From Flagellimonas hymeniacidonis (GTDB lineage Bacteria; Bacteroidota; Bacteroidia; Flavobacteriales; Flavobacteriaceae): DNA of 64,000 bases. A program made the translations under genes and the position numbers. Below the pieces are notes generated by a model, which had not been told where the DNA came from, did no database searches, and saw only the letters and a list, made by a program, of their open reading frames with translations. The DNA lies in contig NZ_VRUR01000001.1 in NCBI RefSeq assembly GCF_008040165.1, positions 380,458-444,457 of the forward strand, written 5' to 3'. Of the stretch, positions 53,319 through 63,073 are shown in pieces (the stretch's first letter is position 1; each line of letters begins with the position of its first letter).

Positions 53319-55058
53319 TTATTTTTTATTGTTTAACAATCTAGCTTGACCAGCCCAGTCATCTCTTTGTGCCCGACCTGGAAATTTACCTGTAATGGAA
53401 TCTAACAAGTCATACTCCTTTTTTGTCATTCTACCTACTTGCGCGTACGTATAGATTCCAATTTCGTTAAGGATTCTTTCCATCTCTGGACCAACACCTT
53501 TTATTTTTTTCAAATCATCTGGTGTTTCTTTGGTAGCATCGAATGTTCCTAAAGAACTTAACAATTCATTTACTCCAACCTTGTCTCCTTTCGCAGGAAC
53601 AACTTCTCCCATTAAAACATCATCTGTAATCGGTTCCTCTATCTCTCCTCGTTTAGGCATTTGGTACAAAGGCTTTCCTGCATCACGTAACTTTTTATAT
53701 TTTTCTCCAGATGCTTTCAAAATGGATTTTACTTCTGCCTGTGCAATGACCGGGAATGTTCTTGAATATAATAGGAACAACACAAAGAAGAATCCAATGG
53801 TTCCTATAAAGATACCCACATCTACAAAGGTAGGAGAGAACATTGTCCATGAAGATGGCAAGTAATCTCTGTGCAATGAGGTTACAATGATCACAAATCG
53901 CTCAAACCACATTCCTATGTTCACCACAATAGAAATAAAGAACGAGAACATGATACTGGTACGTAATTTTTTGAACCACATGAACTGCGGAGAGAACACG
54001 TTACAGGTCATCATGGACCAATATGCCCACCAGTAGGGTCCAGTAGCTCTATTCAAAAACGCGTATTGTTCGTATTCAACTCCTGAATACCAAGCAATAA
54101 ACAACTCGGTGATATATGCACATCCAACAATTGAACCTGTAATCATGATTACAATGTTCATCAATTCAATATGCTGTACGGTTATGTATGCTTCAAGACT
54201 ACACACTTTTCTCATGATAATAAGAAGTGTGTTCACCATAGCAAATCCTGAGAAAATTGCACCCGCAACAAAATACGGCGGGAATATGGTGGTATGCCAA
54301 CCTGGAATCACCGAAGTGGCAAAGTCAAAGGATACAATGGTGTGTACTGAAAGTACAAGTGGTGTTGCCAAACCGGCCAAAACTAAAGATACTTCTTCAA
54401 AACGTTGCCAATCCTTCGCTCTACCTGTCCAACCAAAGCTTAACAAGCTATATATTTTCTTCTGGAACGGTTTTACCGCTCTATCACGAATCATTGCAAA
54501 ATCCGGCAACAAACCTGTCCACCAGAATACCAAGGAAACGGATAAATACGTTGAAATCGCAAATACATCCCAAAGCAATGGTGAGTTAAAGTTTACCCAC
54601 AAGGAACCAAATTGGTTTGGAATCGGAAGTACCCAATAGGCCAACCATGGGCGACCCATGTGAATGATTGGAAACAAACCTGCCTGGATAACCGAGAAAA
54701 TGGTCATTGCTTCCGCAGAACGGTTAATTGCCATTCTCCATTTTTGTCTGAATAACAGCAATACTGCAGAAATCAGTGTTCCTGCGTGACCAATACCTAC
54801 CCACCAAACAAAGTTTGTAATATCCCAGGCCCAGTTTACGGTCTTGTTAAGACCCCAAACTCCAATACCTGTAGAAATGGTATAAATAATACATCCTAGA
54901 CCCCAAAGGAATGCAACTAAAGCAATGGTAAATACAATCCACCAATGTTTGTTGGCCTTTCCCTCTACAGGAGCAGCGATATCCACGGTAACATCATGGT
55001 AACCTTTGTCTCCAAGTACTAAGGGCTTTCGAATAGGTGCTTCGTAATGCGACGCCAT
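53319..55058 (-). CDS. actC: ACIII NrfD-like subunit ActC with C-terminal helix-hairpin-helix extension
   Basis: This 579-residue protein has about ten transmembrane helices (residues about 35-425) of the NrfD/PsrC fold, the quinol-binding membrane subunit of ACIII. A conserved segment PIIHMGRPWLAYWVLPIPNQ lies near the quinol site. Beyond the usual NrfD core, residues about 425-510 form a linker with a hydrophilic, Lys-rich segment. Residues 511-579 form a helix-hairpin-helix-like module (LKKIKGVGPEMERILNEIG) similar to DUF4332-type extensions. That extension makes it longer than the core family. Its role is unknown. Confidence 0.93.
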   Translation of the reverse strand: MASHYEAPIRKPLVLGDKGYHDVTVDIAAPVEGKANKHWWIVFTIALVAFLWGLGCIIYTISTGIGVWGLNKTVNWAWDITNFVWWVGIGHAGTLISAVLLLFRQKWRMAINRSAEAMTIFSVIQAGLFPIIHMGRPWLAYWVLPIPNQFGSLWVNFNSPLLWDVFAISTYLSVSLVFWWTGLLPDFAMIRDRAVKPFQKKIYSLLSFGWTGRAKDWQRFEEVSLVLAGLATPLVLSVHTIVSFDFATSVIPGWHTTIFPPYFVAGAIFSGFAMVNTLLIIMRKVCSLEAYITVQHIELMNIVIMITGSIVGCAYITELFIAWYSGVEYEQYAFLNRATGPYWWAYWSMMTCNVFSPQFMWFKKLRTSIMFSFFISIVVNIGMWFERFVIIVTSLHRDYLPSSWTMFSPTFVDVGIFIGTIGFFFVLFLLYSRTFPVIAQAEVKSILKASGEKYKKLRDAGKPLYQMPKRGEIEEPITDDVLMGEVVPAKGDKVGVNELLSSLGTFDATKETPDDLKKIKGVGPEMERILNEIGIYTYAQVGRMTKKEYDLLDSITGKFPGRAQRDDWAGQARLLNNKK

Positions 55059-55090
55059 AATTTATCTTCTAGTTACTTCTTATTTATTGA

Positions 55091-58000
55091 TTAAGCCTCG
55101 TTGGTGTTTCTCACCTTCACATGATAGAACACATTTGGTTTTGTGCCCACATGTTCTAATAGGTGATACATTCTATCATCCTCTTTCAACTCAGCAATCT
55201 TACTGTGATCATCATTGATATCTCCAAAGACCATAGCTCCACTGCCGCAAGCAGCTGAACAAGCCGTTTGGAATTCGCCATCTTTAATGGCACGCCCATC
55301 TCTCTTAGCATCTAAAATGGTCTTCTGTGTCATTTGAATACACATAGAGCATTTCTCCATCACCCCTCTAGAGCGTACATTAACATCTGGATTAATCACC
55401 ATTTTACCAAGGTCATTGTTCATGTTGAAGTTGAACTCGTCATTATCACTATACAAGAACCAATTGAACCTTCTTACTTTGTATGGACAGTTGTTGGCAC
55501 AATATCTAGTACCTACACAACGGTTATATGCCATTTGATTTTGACCTTGTCTTCCGTGGGAAGTTGCCGCAACCGGACAAACAGTTTCACAAGGTGCATG
55601 GTTACAATGTTGACACATGACAGGCTGAAATGCTACCTGAGGATTTGCAGCTGCATCTTCCATCTCTCTAAATCCACCCAAGGAACCATTATCGCCCCAA
55701 AGGCCATCCATTCCATCTTTCTTCTCGTTGTCTTGTTCAAATGTATCTTCGGAAGAATAGTACCTATCAATACGCAGCCAGTGCATGTCTCTGGATTTTC
55801 TAACCTCCTCTTTTCCAACAACAGGAACATTATTTTCTGCGTGACATGCAATAACACATGCCCCACAACCTGTACAAGCGTTTAAATCAATAGACAAGTT
55901 AAAGTGATGTCCGATGGAACGATCAAACTCTTGCCATAAATCTGCATCTGGCGATGTAACAGGAATTTCTTGATGGTCTTTGGACACCTGCGGAACTGCA
56001 TTCCATTCATGAACATCCTTTGTATTGAAGATTTCCAAGGTAGTTTCCTTGATAATATCTCCTCTACCCATCAATGTTTTATGTAGCTGAACACATGCAA
56101 ACTCATGCACTCCTTCAGCTTTTTCTATGTTAACTGACTGTACATTAGAAAAGTTGTTATACAGTGCAAAAGCATTTACTCCAGTGGCCATTTCGGCCTT
56201 CATTCCTGCTTTCTTTCCATATCCGAAGGAAAGCCCAACGGTTCCAATAGCTTGCCCAGGTTGAATGATTACGGGAACGCTATTCAAAGTAACTCCGTTA
56301 ACCGTTAAATTAACGTAGCTCCCATTTAGTCCACCATTTGCAACATTAAAGTTCTCAAGTCCCAATCTTTCGGCATCGGCTTTGGCAACAGTAACATAGT
56401 TATCCCAAGAAACTCTGGAAACTGGATCCGGGAATTCTTGCAACCATGGGTTACTGGCTTGTCTACCATCACCCATTCCAATTTTAGAATAGAGTACCAT
56501 CTCTACTCCAGAACTCGTAGTGTTTACCAAAGATCGTATCGCCGAAGCAATTGGAGCGATGCTAGCTTGTGCTTCTTCAGCACCTTCTTCTTCATTGTTG
56601 GCAGCAACCAAAGGTTGTTCTGCTGTTTCCTCAACAGCTGGAGCGGTAAACACTCCATCTTGTAATGTTTTATTCCAATCTGAACCTTGCAATACATTCG
56701 TACTCCAAGTATCTTTAATGTAATCGTAATAGGTTTGCTCACTGCCCATCCAAGTCAACAAGGCTGACTGAAATTGTCTTGTATCAAAAAGCTCTCGGAT
56801 GGCGGGCTGCATTAAACTATAATGTCCCTTTTTCAATTGTGCATCACCCCAAGATTCAAGATAATGTGAGGCCGCTGCAACATATTTAGTAGCTTGAGCT
56901 GTTTCATCATTATTGAAAGCAAAGTCAACTGAAACATCCACTTTTTCAAGGCCTGAGATAAAATCTGCAGCATTTGGTAATGAGTACGCTGGATTCACAC
57001 CATCGATAATCAAAGCGCCAACACGGCCAGCATTCATATCTGCAACCAACTTGTTCACTTTTGAGATACTCCCTTGGCGTACATATTTTGGATGCTCAGT
57101 ATCAAACGCTTCACTTGACAATAATTCATTAATTGCAAGTACTACGGTTTGTGCGTTAATATCATTCAATCCAGTAACAACAACAGCTTTACTTCCAGCT
57201 TTTCTAATTTGTGCCGCTATACTATCTACAGCTTCATCAACATCTGAAGTACCTCCACCAACATTGCTGCCATTTAATTTTCCATACAACTTTGCCAAGG
57301 CAATTTTTTGTTGCGTAGGCGTCATTGGGTAGCGTTTGTCCGCATTGGCCCCGGTCAAGGACATATTGGATTCCATCTGCACATGCTTGGACATCTTTCC
57401 GTGTTCGGGAACACGTCCTTTGGCATATCCACCATCATATCCCCCTCCTTGCCAATCTCCCAAGAAATCAGCACCAAAAGAGACAATTAAATCTGCTTTT
57501 TCAAAATCGTAATCTGCAAGAGCTCTTTCACCATACGCGGCATCAAAAGCATTTAGGGCAGCATCTTCAGAAATGGCATCGTACACTACATGGTTTACGT
57601 TTTCACCATATTCAGCCTTAAAATCAGCTATCAATCTATCCGTAGATGGGCTAGCATACGTCTGGGTCAATAATGCAATCTGCCTATTTGAACCTTTAAG
57701 ACTTCCTAATTTAGCTCTAACGGTAGCATCAAGTACCTTCCAATCAACAGGCTCTCCATTTGCAGATGGCCCTTGAACCCTAGTGCTATCATATAAGGAT
57801 AATACGGAAGCTTGAACACGTGCATTTGCACCTCCGTTCACCTTGGCATCTGTATTGTTTTCAATCTTAATCGGTCTTCCTTCTCTAGTTTTCACCAAAA
57901 TACTGGCAAAGTCATATCCATCAGCTATTGTGGTGGCATAGTAGTTGGCAACTCCAGGAACGATACTGTCCGGTTGCACTACATAAGGAATAGATTTACG

Positions 58001-58225
58001 AACAGGGCCTTCACAGGCAGCAACAGTTGCTGCAGCTGTACTAAAGCCGACATATTTTAAGAAGTCCCTTCTATTGGTGTTAGAGGCAGACAAATTTTCC
58101 TTGTCGCCTAAAAACTCATCAACGGGAATCTGTTCTGTAAATTCGTTTTGTCTTAGCGCCTCAACAATGGAATCGTTCGGATTTAACTCCGCTTCGCTTT
58201 TCCAATATTTTTTGTTTGATGCCAT
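55091..58225 (-). CDS. actB: ACIII iron-sulfur subunit ActB (molybdopterin-oxidoreductase-like)
   Basis: This 1044-residue protein fuses an N-terminal molybdopterin-oxidoreductase-like domain (about 100-720) to a C-terminal ferredoxin-like domain (about 775-1000). The latter has four cysteine sets: CTGCGACVIAC, CQHCNHAPCETVC, CVGTRYCANNC, and CSMC with a later TACSAAC. It holds a twin-arginine signal variant with RRDFLK at 52-57 and a lipobox-like VAAC with Cys71. The molybdopterin site of ActB homologues is known to be empty. A Glu/Ala-rich insertion lies around 56560-56655. It is 32 bases upstream of actC. Confidence 0.94.
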   Translation of the reverse strand: MASNKKYWKSEAELNPNDSIVEALRQNEFTEQIPVDEFLGDKENLSASNTNRRDFLKYVGFSTAAATVAACEGPVRKSIPYVVQPDSIVPGVANYYATTIADGYDFASILVKTREGRPIKIENNTDAKVNGGANARVQASVLSLYDSTRVQGPSANGEPVDWKVLDATVRAKLGSLKGSNRQIALLTQTYASPSTDRLIADFKAEYGENVNHVVYDAISEDAALNAFDAAYGERALADYDFEKADLIVSFGADFLGDWQGGGYDGGYAKGRVPEHGKMSKHVQMESNMSLTGANADKRYPMTPTQQKIALAKLYGKLNGSNVGGGTSDVDEAVDSIAAQIRKAGSKAVVVTGLNDINAQTVVLAINELLSSEAFDTEHPKYVRQGSISKVNKLVADMNAGRVGALIIDGVNPAYSLPNAADFISGLEKVDVSVDFAFNNDETAQATKYVAAASHYLESWGDAQLKKGHYSLMQPAIRELFDTRQFQSALLTWMGSEQTYYDYIKDTWSTNVLQGSDWNKTLQDGVFTAPAVEETAEQPLVAANNEEEGAEEAQASIAPIASAIRSLVNTTSSGVEMVLYSKIGMGDGRQASNPWLQEFPDPVSRVSWDNYVTVAKADAERLGLENFNVANGGLNGSYVNLTVNGVTLNSVPVIIQPGQAIGTVGLSFGYGKKAGMKAEMATGVNAFALYNNFSNVQSVNIEKAEGVHEFACVQLHKTLMGRGDIIKETTLEIFNTKDVHEWNAVPQVSKDHQEIPVTSPDADLWQEFDRSIGHHFNLSIDLNACTGCGACVIACHAENNVPVVGKEEVRKSRDMHWLRIDRYYSSEDTFEQDNEKKDGMDGLWGDNGSLGGFREMEDAAANPQVAFQPVMCQHCNHAPCETVCPVAATSHGRQGQNQMAYNRCVGTRYCANNCPYKVRRFNWFLYSDNDEFNFNMNNDLGKMVINPDVNVRSRGVMEKCSMCIQMTQKTILDAKRDGRAIKDGEFQTACSAACGSGAMVFGDINDDHSKIAELKEDDRMYHLLEHVGTKPNVFYHVKVRNTNEA

Positions 58226-58257
58226 ACGATATATCTGAGATTATCTTCTTTTAATTC

Positions 58258-59619
58258 TTAATAGTGACACTTACCACATTCCAAACCACCCATCATAGCT
58301 GCCGTTAACTTCTCAACTCCATATTTCTTGGAAAGTTCTTCGTGAATGGATGCATAGTACTCATTACCCTCGACATTCACATTTGTTTCTCTGTGACAGT
58401 TGATACACCAACCCATAGTTAATGGAGCAAATTGATACATCACTTCCATTTCTTCAACGGGACCGTGACATGTTTGACATTCAATTCCGGCTACAGAAAC
58501 GTGCTGCGAGTGATTGAAATAGGCAAAGTCTGGAAGGTTATGGATTCTAACCCACTCTACAGGCTGACTTTCTCCTGTATATCTTTGATTTTCTTCATCC
58601 CATCCAACGGCCTTATATAATTTCTTGATCTCTCCAGTATAGAACTCGTTGGTGTGTCCGTTTGCAATATCCTCTGCGCTTGGTCCTTCTGGATTTCCTT
58701 TGTACTCATAAATGGATTTATGACAATTCATACAAACATTTAAAGCTGGTATTCCTGAAGTTTTGGAAACTCTTGCAGATGAGTGACAATATTTACATTC
58801 AATCTTATTGTCTCCTGCATGTATTTTGTGTGAATAATGAATGGGCTGTACCGGAGCATATCCCTGATCAATACCTACTTGCATCATCCAACCATAAGCA
58901 AAATAAGCACTGGCCAATAACAAGAAGATAGCGCTTACCAAAACCAAAAATTGGTTCTGAACAAAAGCTTTCCAAATCGGCGTACGCTTTTCGGCTTTTT
59001 CTTTTTCCAATAGTACACCATTGGCCTCGGCAATGCGTCTTAGGGTACTGTTCACCAAAATCAACATAATTACCAACAGCCCAAAAACAAGTGCTAAAGC
59101 TCCTAGAATAATCTCGTTTGATATACCTCCCCCAGAACCTGCATTACCTCCTTCAGATGCAGCAACCGCAGTTGCAACAGGTGCAGGTGGTGGAGCTGCC
59201 GTGTAGGCCAATATATCATCAATGTCTGCATTTGACAGGGTAGGAAAGGCAGTCATAGCCGCTTGATTATACTCCGCATAAATTTTATTGGCGTATGCAT
59301 CTCCTGACTTAATCATCCCTGGACTATTCTTTATCCAAGCATAAAGCCATTCCTTATCCAAGCCTTCATCCTCAGCTAACCTGGTTTCCACATTTGCCAA
59401 TGCAGGACCTGTCATCTTTCGGTCTAAGGAGTGACACGCAGCACAGTTTTGGTTGAATAACTGTTTCCCTTTTGCAACATCTCCCCCAGCAGCAGCTGTT
59501 TCTTCAGCCACAACCTCGGTAGGCGCAGCTTCTTCTTGTGCATAAAATGAAGTCGAAAAAAGTAGGAAAGAGAAACCTAAAACTTTAGAAAATAGATGGC
59601 GGTATAAAACCTTTTTCAT
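58258..59619 (-). CDS. actA: ACIII multiheme cytochrome c subunit ActA (six CxxCH sites)
   Basis: The protein is 453 residues from the ATG at 59619; a longer frame back to 59709 adds 30 residues without a signal peptide. The N-terminal signal (about 1-28) is followed by a small cytochrome domain with CAACH at 59-63. A Pro/Ala/Gly linker (about 140-165) and two transmembrane helices (about 170-190 and 223-243) come next. Five more heme sites form the C-terminal pentaheme region: CxxCH at 275, 296, 381, 405 and 448. It is the first gene of the ACIII-oxidase operon and passes electrons from ActB. The extra N-terminal heme domain may be a fusion. Confidence 0.93.
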   Translation of the reverse strand: MKKVLYRHLFSKVLGFSFLLFSTSFYAQEEAAPTEVVAEETAAAGGDVAKGKQLFNQNCAACHSLDRKMTGPALANVETRLAEDEGLDKEWLYAWIKNSPGMIKSGDAYANKIYAEYNQAAMTAFPTLSNADIDDILAYTAAPPPAPVATAVAASEGGNAGSGGGISNEIILGALALVFGLLVIMLILVNSTLRRIAEANGVLLEKEKAEKRTPIWKAFVQNQFLVLVSAIFLLLASAYFAYGWMMQVGIDQGYAPVQPIHYSHKIHAGDNKIECKYCHSSARVSKTSGIPALNVCMNCHKSIYEYKGNPEGPSAEDIANGHTNEFYTGEIKKLYKAVGWDEENQRYTGESQPVEWVRIHNLPDFAYFNHSQHVSVAGIECQTCHGPVEEMEVMYQFAPLTMGWCINCHRETNVNVEGNEYYASIHEELSKKYGVEKLTAAMMGGLECGKCHY

Positions 59620-59706
59620 ATTAACGAAATTTCTATCGAAATCTTTGGCACGATTGTTACTATTGATATTGAGAACAATAGCTTTTTGTCGCACTAAAAT
59701 CGGTGA

Positions 59707-59714
59707 CAAAAATA
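59707..59714 (-). promoter_or_regulatory. Candidate -7 element of the act-cox operon
   Basis: The minus strand reads TATTTTTG, matching TAnnTTTG, about 88 bases before the actA ATG. No clean TTTG at the ideal distance was found, only TTTT-like sequence near 59734-59737, so confidence is limited. The leader would be roughly 80 bases. Confidence 0.35.
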
Positions 59715-59792
59715 CAACATAGACTTATTTCTTAAAATGTTAAGGTATTGATAATATCTAATTTATAAACGTTCTAAATAAAAGAGCCCTGA

Positions 59793-59821
59793 GTTGTTTA
59801 AATCATAAAAAATTACATTTG
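59793..59821 (+). promoter_or_regulatory. Promoter for the SPOR protein
   Basis: TACATTTG at 59814-59821 matches TAnnTTTG, with GTTG at 59793-59796 (17-bp spacer). Transcription would start near 59828, about 27 bases before the ATG at 59855. Confidence 0.45.
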
Positions 59822-59854
59822 TATATAGACAAAAAGAAAAAACATCAATATACC

Positions 59855-60226
59855 ATGAAAACCCCTCTTTTTATAGCATTTCTGATAGGTTCACTATTTC
59901 AGATTTCCGCACAGGAAGGTAGTATTACTATTGATCAAGACCCGAGAATTGATGAACTGGTAACGCTATATGCTTCCGTTAATTCCAAGGCCGATTTTTA
60001 TCAAATTCAAGTAGGTTTTGGTAGCTATCAGAAGGCACAAAACTTAAAGACAAAAGTAGATATCGATTTCCCAGGATGGTATTCCAAAATCGAATTTGAA
60101 TCTCCTACATATCGTGTAAGATTAGGTAAGTTCAAAACAAAATTGGAAGCGGAACGCAAGTATATTGAAGTGCGCAAGAAATATCCAGATGCGATGCTTC
60201 TAAAACCGGAAAACTCTTCCAGATAA
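59855..60226 (+). CDS. SPOR domain protein (peptidoglycan-binding)
   Basis: This 123-residue protein starts at 59855 (an earlier in-frame ATG at 59819 lies in the promoter region). It has a signal peptide (MKTPLFIAFLIGSLFQISAQ). A SPOR-like alpha/beta domain (about 55-123) contains YQIQVGFGSYQKAQNLK and YRVRLGKFKTKLEAERKY. SPOR domains bind denuded glycan strands at division sites. The gene is convergent with infB across a bidirectional terminator. Confidence 0.9.
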   Translation: MKTPLFIAFLIGSLFQISAQEGSITIDQDPRIDELVTLYASVNSKADFYQIQVGFGSYQKAQNLKTKVDIDFPGWYSKIEFESPTYRVRLGKFKTKLEAERKYIEVRKKYPDAMLLKPENSSR

Positions 60227-60231
60227 AAAAT

Positions 60232-60259
60232 AAAAAATCCCGCTTAAGCGGGATTTTTT
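60232..60259. terminator. Bidirectional terminator between SPOR gene and infB
   Basis: A perfect 28-base palindrome (60232-60245 with 60246-60259) has a CCCGCTT/AAGCGGG core and A and T runs at its ends. It serves both the SPOR gene (plus) and infB (minus). Confidence 0.9.
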
Positions 60260-60278
60260 ATTTTAGAATTATTTGTTG

Positions 60279-63029
60279 TTATAGCTTTTTCTTAACAGCT
60301 ACTTCCTGGAAGGCTTCTACAATATCTCCTTCTCTAATATCATTGTAGTTTTTAACCTGCAGACCACAATCATATCCTTTGGATACTTCTTTCACATCAT
60401 CCTTGAATCGTTTCAGCGATGCCAATTCACCGGTGTAAATTACAACACCATCACGAATCAAACGAATCTGGGAATTTCTAAAGACTTTACCACTAGTAAC
60501 CATACATCCTGCAATGGTTCCAATTTTTGAAATCTTGAAGGTCTCTCTTATCTCAGCATTACCCGTAATCTCTTCCTTCATTTCTGGAGAAAGCATACCT
60601 TCCATGGCATCCTTCAAATCATTAATGGCATCATAGATAATAGAGTACATTCTAATATCGATTTCCTCCTTGTCAGCCACCATTCTGGCATTACCCATTG
60701 GCCTCACATTAAATCCAATAATGATCGCATCAGAAGCACTGGCCAACAGCACATCAGATTCCGTGATGGCTCCTACTCCTTTATGAATAATATTTACCTG
60801 AATTTCATCCGTAGATAATTTCTGGAACGAATCTGTCAATGCTTCTACTGAACCATCCACATCACCTTTTAGAATGATGTTTAATTCCTGGAAGTCACCT
60901 AACGCAATTCGTCTACCAATTTCATCTAAAGTGATATGACGCTGTGTTCTTACAGATTGCTCACGTTGTAATTGTGAACGTTTAGTTGCAATTTGTTTTG
61001 CTTCGCGCTCATCTTCCAACACATTAAATTTATCTCCAGCTTGTGGTGCTCCATCCAATCCTAAAATTGAAATTGGCGTAGCAGGTCCTGCTTTCTTAAT
61101 ATCTTTTCCACGTTCATCCTGCATGGCTTTTACCTTACCGCTGCAAGTTCCCGCTAACACATAGTCTCCTATTTCCAAGGTTCCCGTTTGTACCAAAATG
61201 GTAGAAACATACCCTCGACCTTTATCTAAGAAGGCTTCTACAACAGTTCCCGTGGCCAATCGGTCAGGGTTCGCAGTCAACTCCAATAATTCAGCCTCCA
61301 ACAGTACCTTTTCCAATAGTTCTTTAATCCCTTCACCTGTTTTAGCAGAAATATCATGGGACTGAATCTTACCTCCCCAATCTTCTACCAATAGATTCAT
61401 GGATGCAAGACCTTCCTTAATTTTATCAGGATTGGCAGTTGGCCTATCTATTTTGTTAATCGCAAAAACAATTGGAACTCCAGCTGCCTGCGCATGACTT
61501 ATTGCTTCTTTGGTTTGCGGCATAATATCATCATCCGCAGCCACAACAATAATGGCAATATCGGTTACTTGAGCACCACGAGCACGCATAGCGGTAAAGG
61601 CTTCGTGACCTGGTGTATCCAAGAATGTTATTTTTTGTCCATCTTCCAAGGTGACGCCATAAGCACCGATATGCTGGGTAATTCCCCCACTTTCACCTGC
61701 GATAACATTTTCCTCTCTAATATAATCCAGCAATGACGTTTTACCATGATCGACATGACCCATAACGGTAACAATAGGTGCTCTGGGTTTTAAATCTTCC
61801 GGAGCATCTACTTCTTCCTCAATAGATTCTTCAATTTCTGCAGTAACAAACTCAACTTCATACCCAAATTCTTCTGTTACAATAGAGAGTGTTTCTGCAT
61901 CTAAGCGTTGGTTCATGGTTACCATGATACCCAAAGACATACATGCCGAAATAATCTGTGTTGTGGAAACGTCCATCATGGTAGCAACCTCATTTACCGT
62001 AACAAACTCGGTTACTTTAATGATTTTGCTTTCCAACTCCTGTTGTTCAAGATCTTTCTCCGTTTGTTGACGGTGCTGATCTCTTTTCTCTCTACGGTAT
62101 TTGGCTCCTTTACCCTTGCTGGATTTACCCTGAAGTTTTTCAAGGGTCTCCCTAACTTGTTTTTGTACTTCTTCTTCGGTAGGCTCAACCTTTGGTGCAG
62201 AAGAACGTTGGCTCCCTCTTCTTCCGGGTCCAGATCCACTGTTAGCACCTCTGTTACCAGGACGATTGCCCCCTTGTTGCGAAGGATTTTTGCTGATAAT
62301 GCGCTTTCTACGTTTCCTTCTATCAGCACTGCTTTCGGAAGTAGCCCCTTCTGTCTTTTTAGGCTCTTCTTTCTTTTTCTTGGGTTTATTGAATTTGGTA
62401 AGGTCTATTTTATCCCCAGTAATCTTAGGCCCACTAAGTTTTTTGTATTGTGTTTGAATAGCTTCTGGCTCTCTAACCTCTTCAGTTTCTTCTTCTTTTT
62501 TGGTCTCAACCGGTTGTGGTTTTTCTGCTGGCTTGTCTTCTTTTTTAACCTCGACTTTTGGCTCGGCAACCACTGGTTTTTTCTCCTCCTTTGCTTTCTC
62601 CTCAACCTTAGGTTCCTCTACAATGGTTTCCTTTGGTTCTTCTTTTGCTTTTGGCGGTTCTGGCTTTTTATCCAAATCTATTTTACCAACAGTTTTAGGA
62701 CCTGAAAGCTCCGCCTTGGCCTTAATCACTTGCTCAGCATTTCTTCGCTCCCTAGCAAGTCTTCGTTCTTCCTGTTCTTGTTCAATTTGAATTCTGAGCG
62801 CCTCCTTCTCTTTTCGCTTTTCCTCTCCAACTTCTTTGGAAGCTACTTTTTTGCTCTTATCCGTTTGAAACTCATCCAACAGCACTTGATACACTTCACC
62901 GGTAATTTTTGTGGTAGGTCTAGCCTCCACCTCATGCCCTACGGAAGAGAGGTGGTCTATAGCCCTATCCAGTGAAATGTTCAATTCTCTGAGAACTTTA
63001 TTAAGTCTTATCGTTGGGTCTCCTGCCAT
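60279..63029 (-). CDS. infB: Translation initiation factor IF-2
   Basis: This 916-residue GTPase has an N-terminal IF2_N domain (about 1-60), a long charged and Lys/Glu/Pro-rich disordered segment (about 65-320), then a second IF2_N-like domain (about 345-395). The G domain starts with GHVDHGKT near residue 423, with the NKID motif near 524, and C-terminal domains follow. It brings initiator tRNA to the ribosome. The charged segment is the cause of several antisense reading frames here. Downstream of nusA in the standard order, 44 bases apart. Confidence 0.97.
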   Translation of the reverse strand: MAGDPTIRLNKVLRELNISLDRAIDHLSSVGHEVEARPTTKITGEVYQVLLDEFQTDKSKKVASKEVGEEKRKEKEALRIQIEQEQEERRLARERRNAEQVIKAKAELSGPKTVGKIDLDKKPEPPKAKEEPKETIVEEPKVEEKAKEEKKPVVAEPKVEVKKEDKPAEKPQPVETKKEEETEEVREPEAIQTQYKKLSGPKITGDKIDLTKFNKPKKKKEEPKKTEGATSESSADRRKRRKRIISKNPSQQGGNRPGNRGANSGSGPGRRGSQRSSAPKVEPTEEEVQKQVRETLEKLQGKSSKGKGAKYRREKRDQHRQQTEKDLEQQELESKIIKVTEFVTVNEVATMMDVSTTQIISACMSLGIMVTMNQRLDAETLSIVTEEFGYEVEFVTAEIEESIEEEVDAPEDLKPRAPIVTVMGHVDHGKTSLLDYIREENVIAGESGGITQHIGAYGVTLEDGQKITFLDTPGHEAFTAMRARGAQVTDIAIIVVAADDDIMPQTKEAISHAQAAGVPIVFAINKIDRPTANPDKIKEGLASMNLLVEDWGGKIQSHDISAKTGEGIKELLEKVLLEAELLELTANPDRLATGTVVEAFLDKGRGYVSTILVQTGTLEIGDYVLAGTCSGKVKAMQDERGKDIKKAGPATPISILGLDGAPQAGDKFNVLEDEREAKQIATKRSQLQREQSVRTQRHITLDEIGRRIALGDFQELNIILKGDVDGSVEALTDSFQKLSTDEIQVNIIHKGVGAITESDVLLASASDAIIIGFNVRPMGNARMVADKEEIDIRMYSIIYDAINDLKDAMEGMLSPEMKEEITGNAEIRETFKISKIGTIAGCMVTSGKVFRNSQIRLIRDGVVIYTGELASLKRFKDDVKEVSKGYDCGLQVKNYNDIREGDIVEAFQEVAVKKKL

Positions 63030-63073
63030 AAATTGTATTTCCTAGCCCTAAAATTCGCTGCTAATATAATAGT

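Noticed and set aside
61908..62705. 265-residue Phe/Leu-rich plus-strand frame
   Set aside because: It is the antisense of the Lys/Glu-rich disordered part of IF-2; the hydrophobic look is a consequence of that coding strand.
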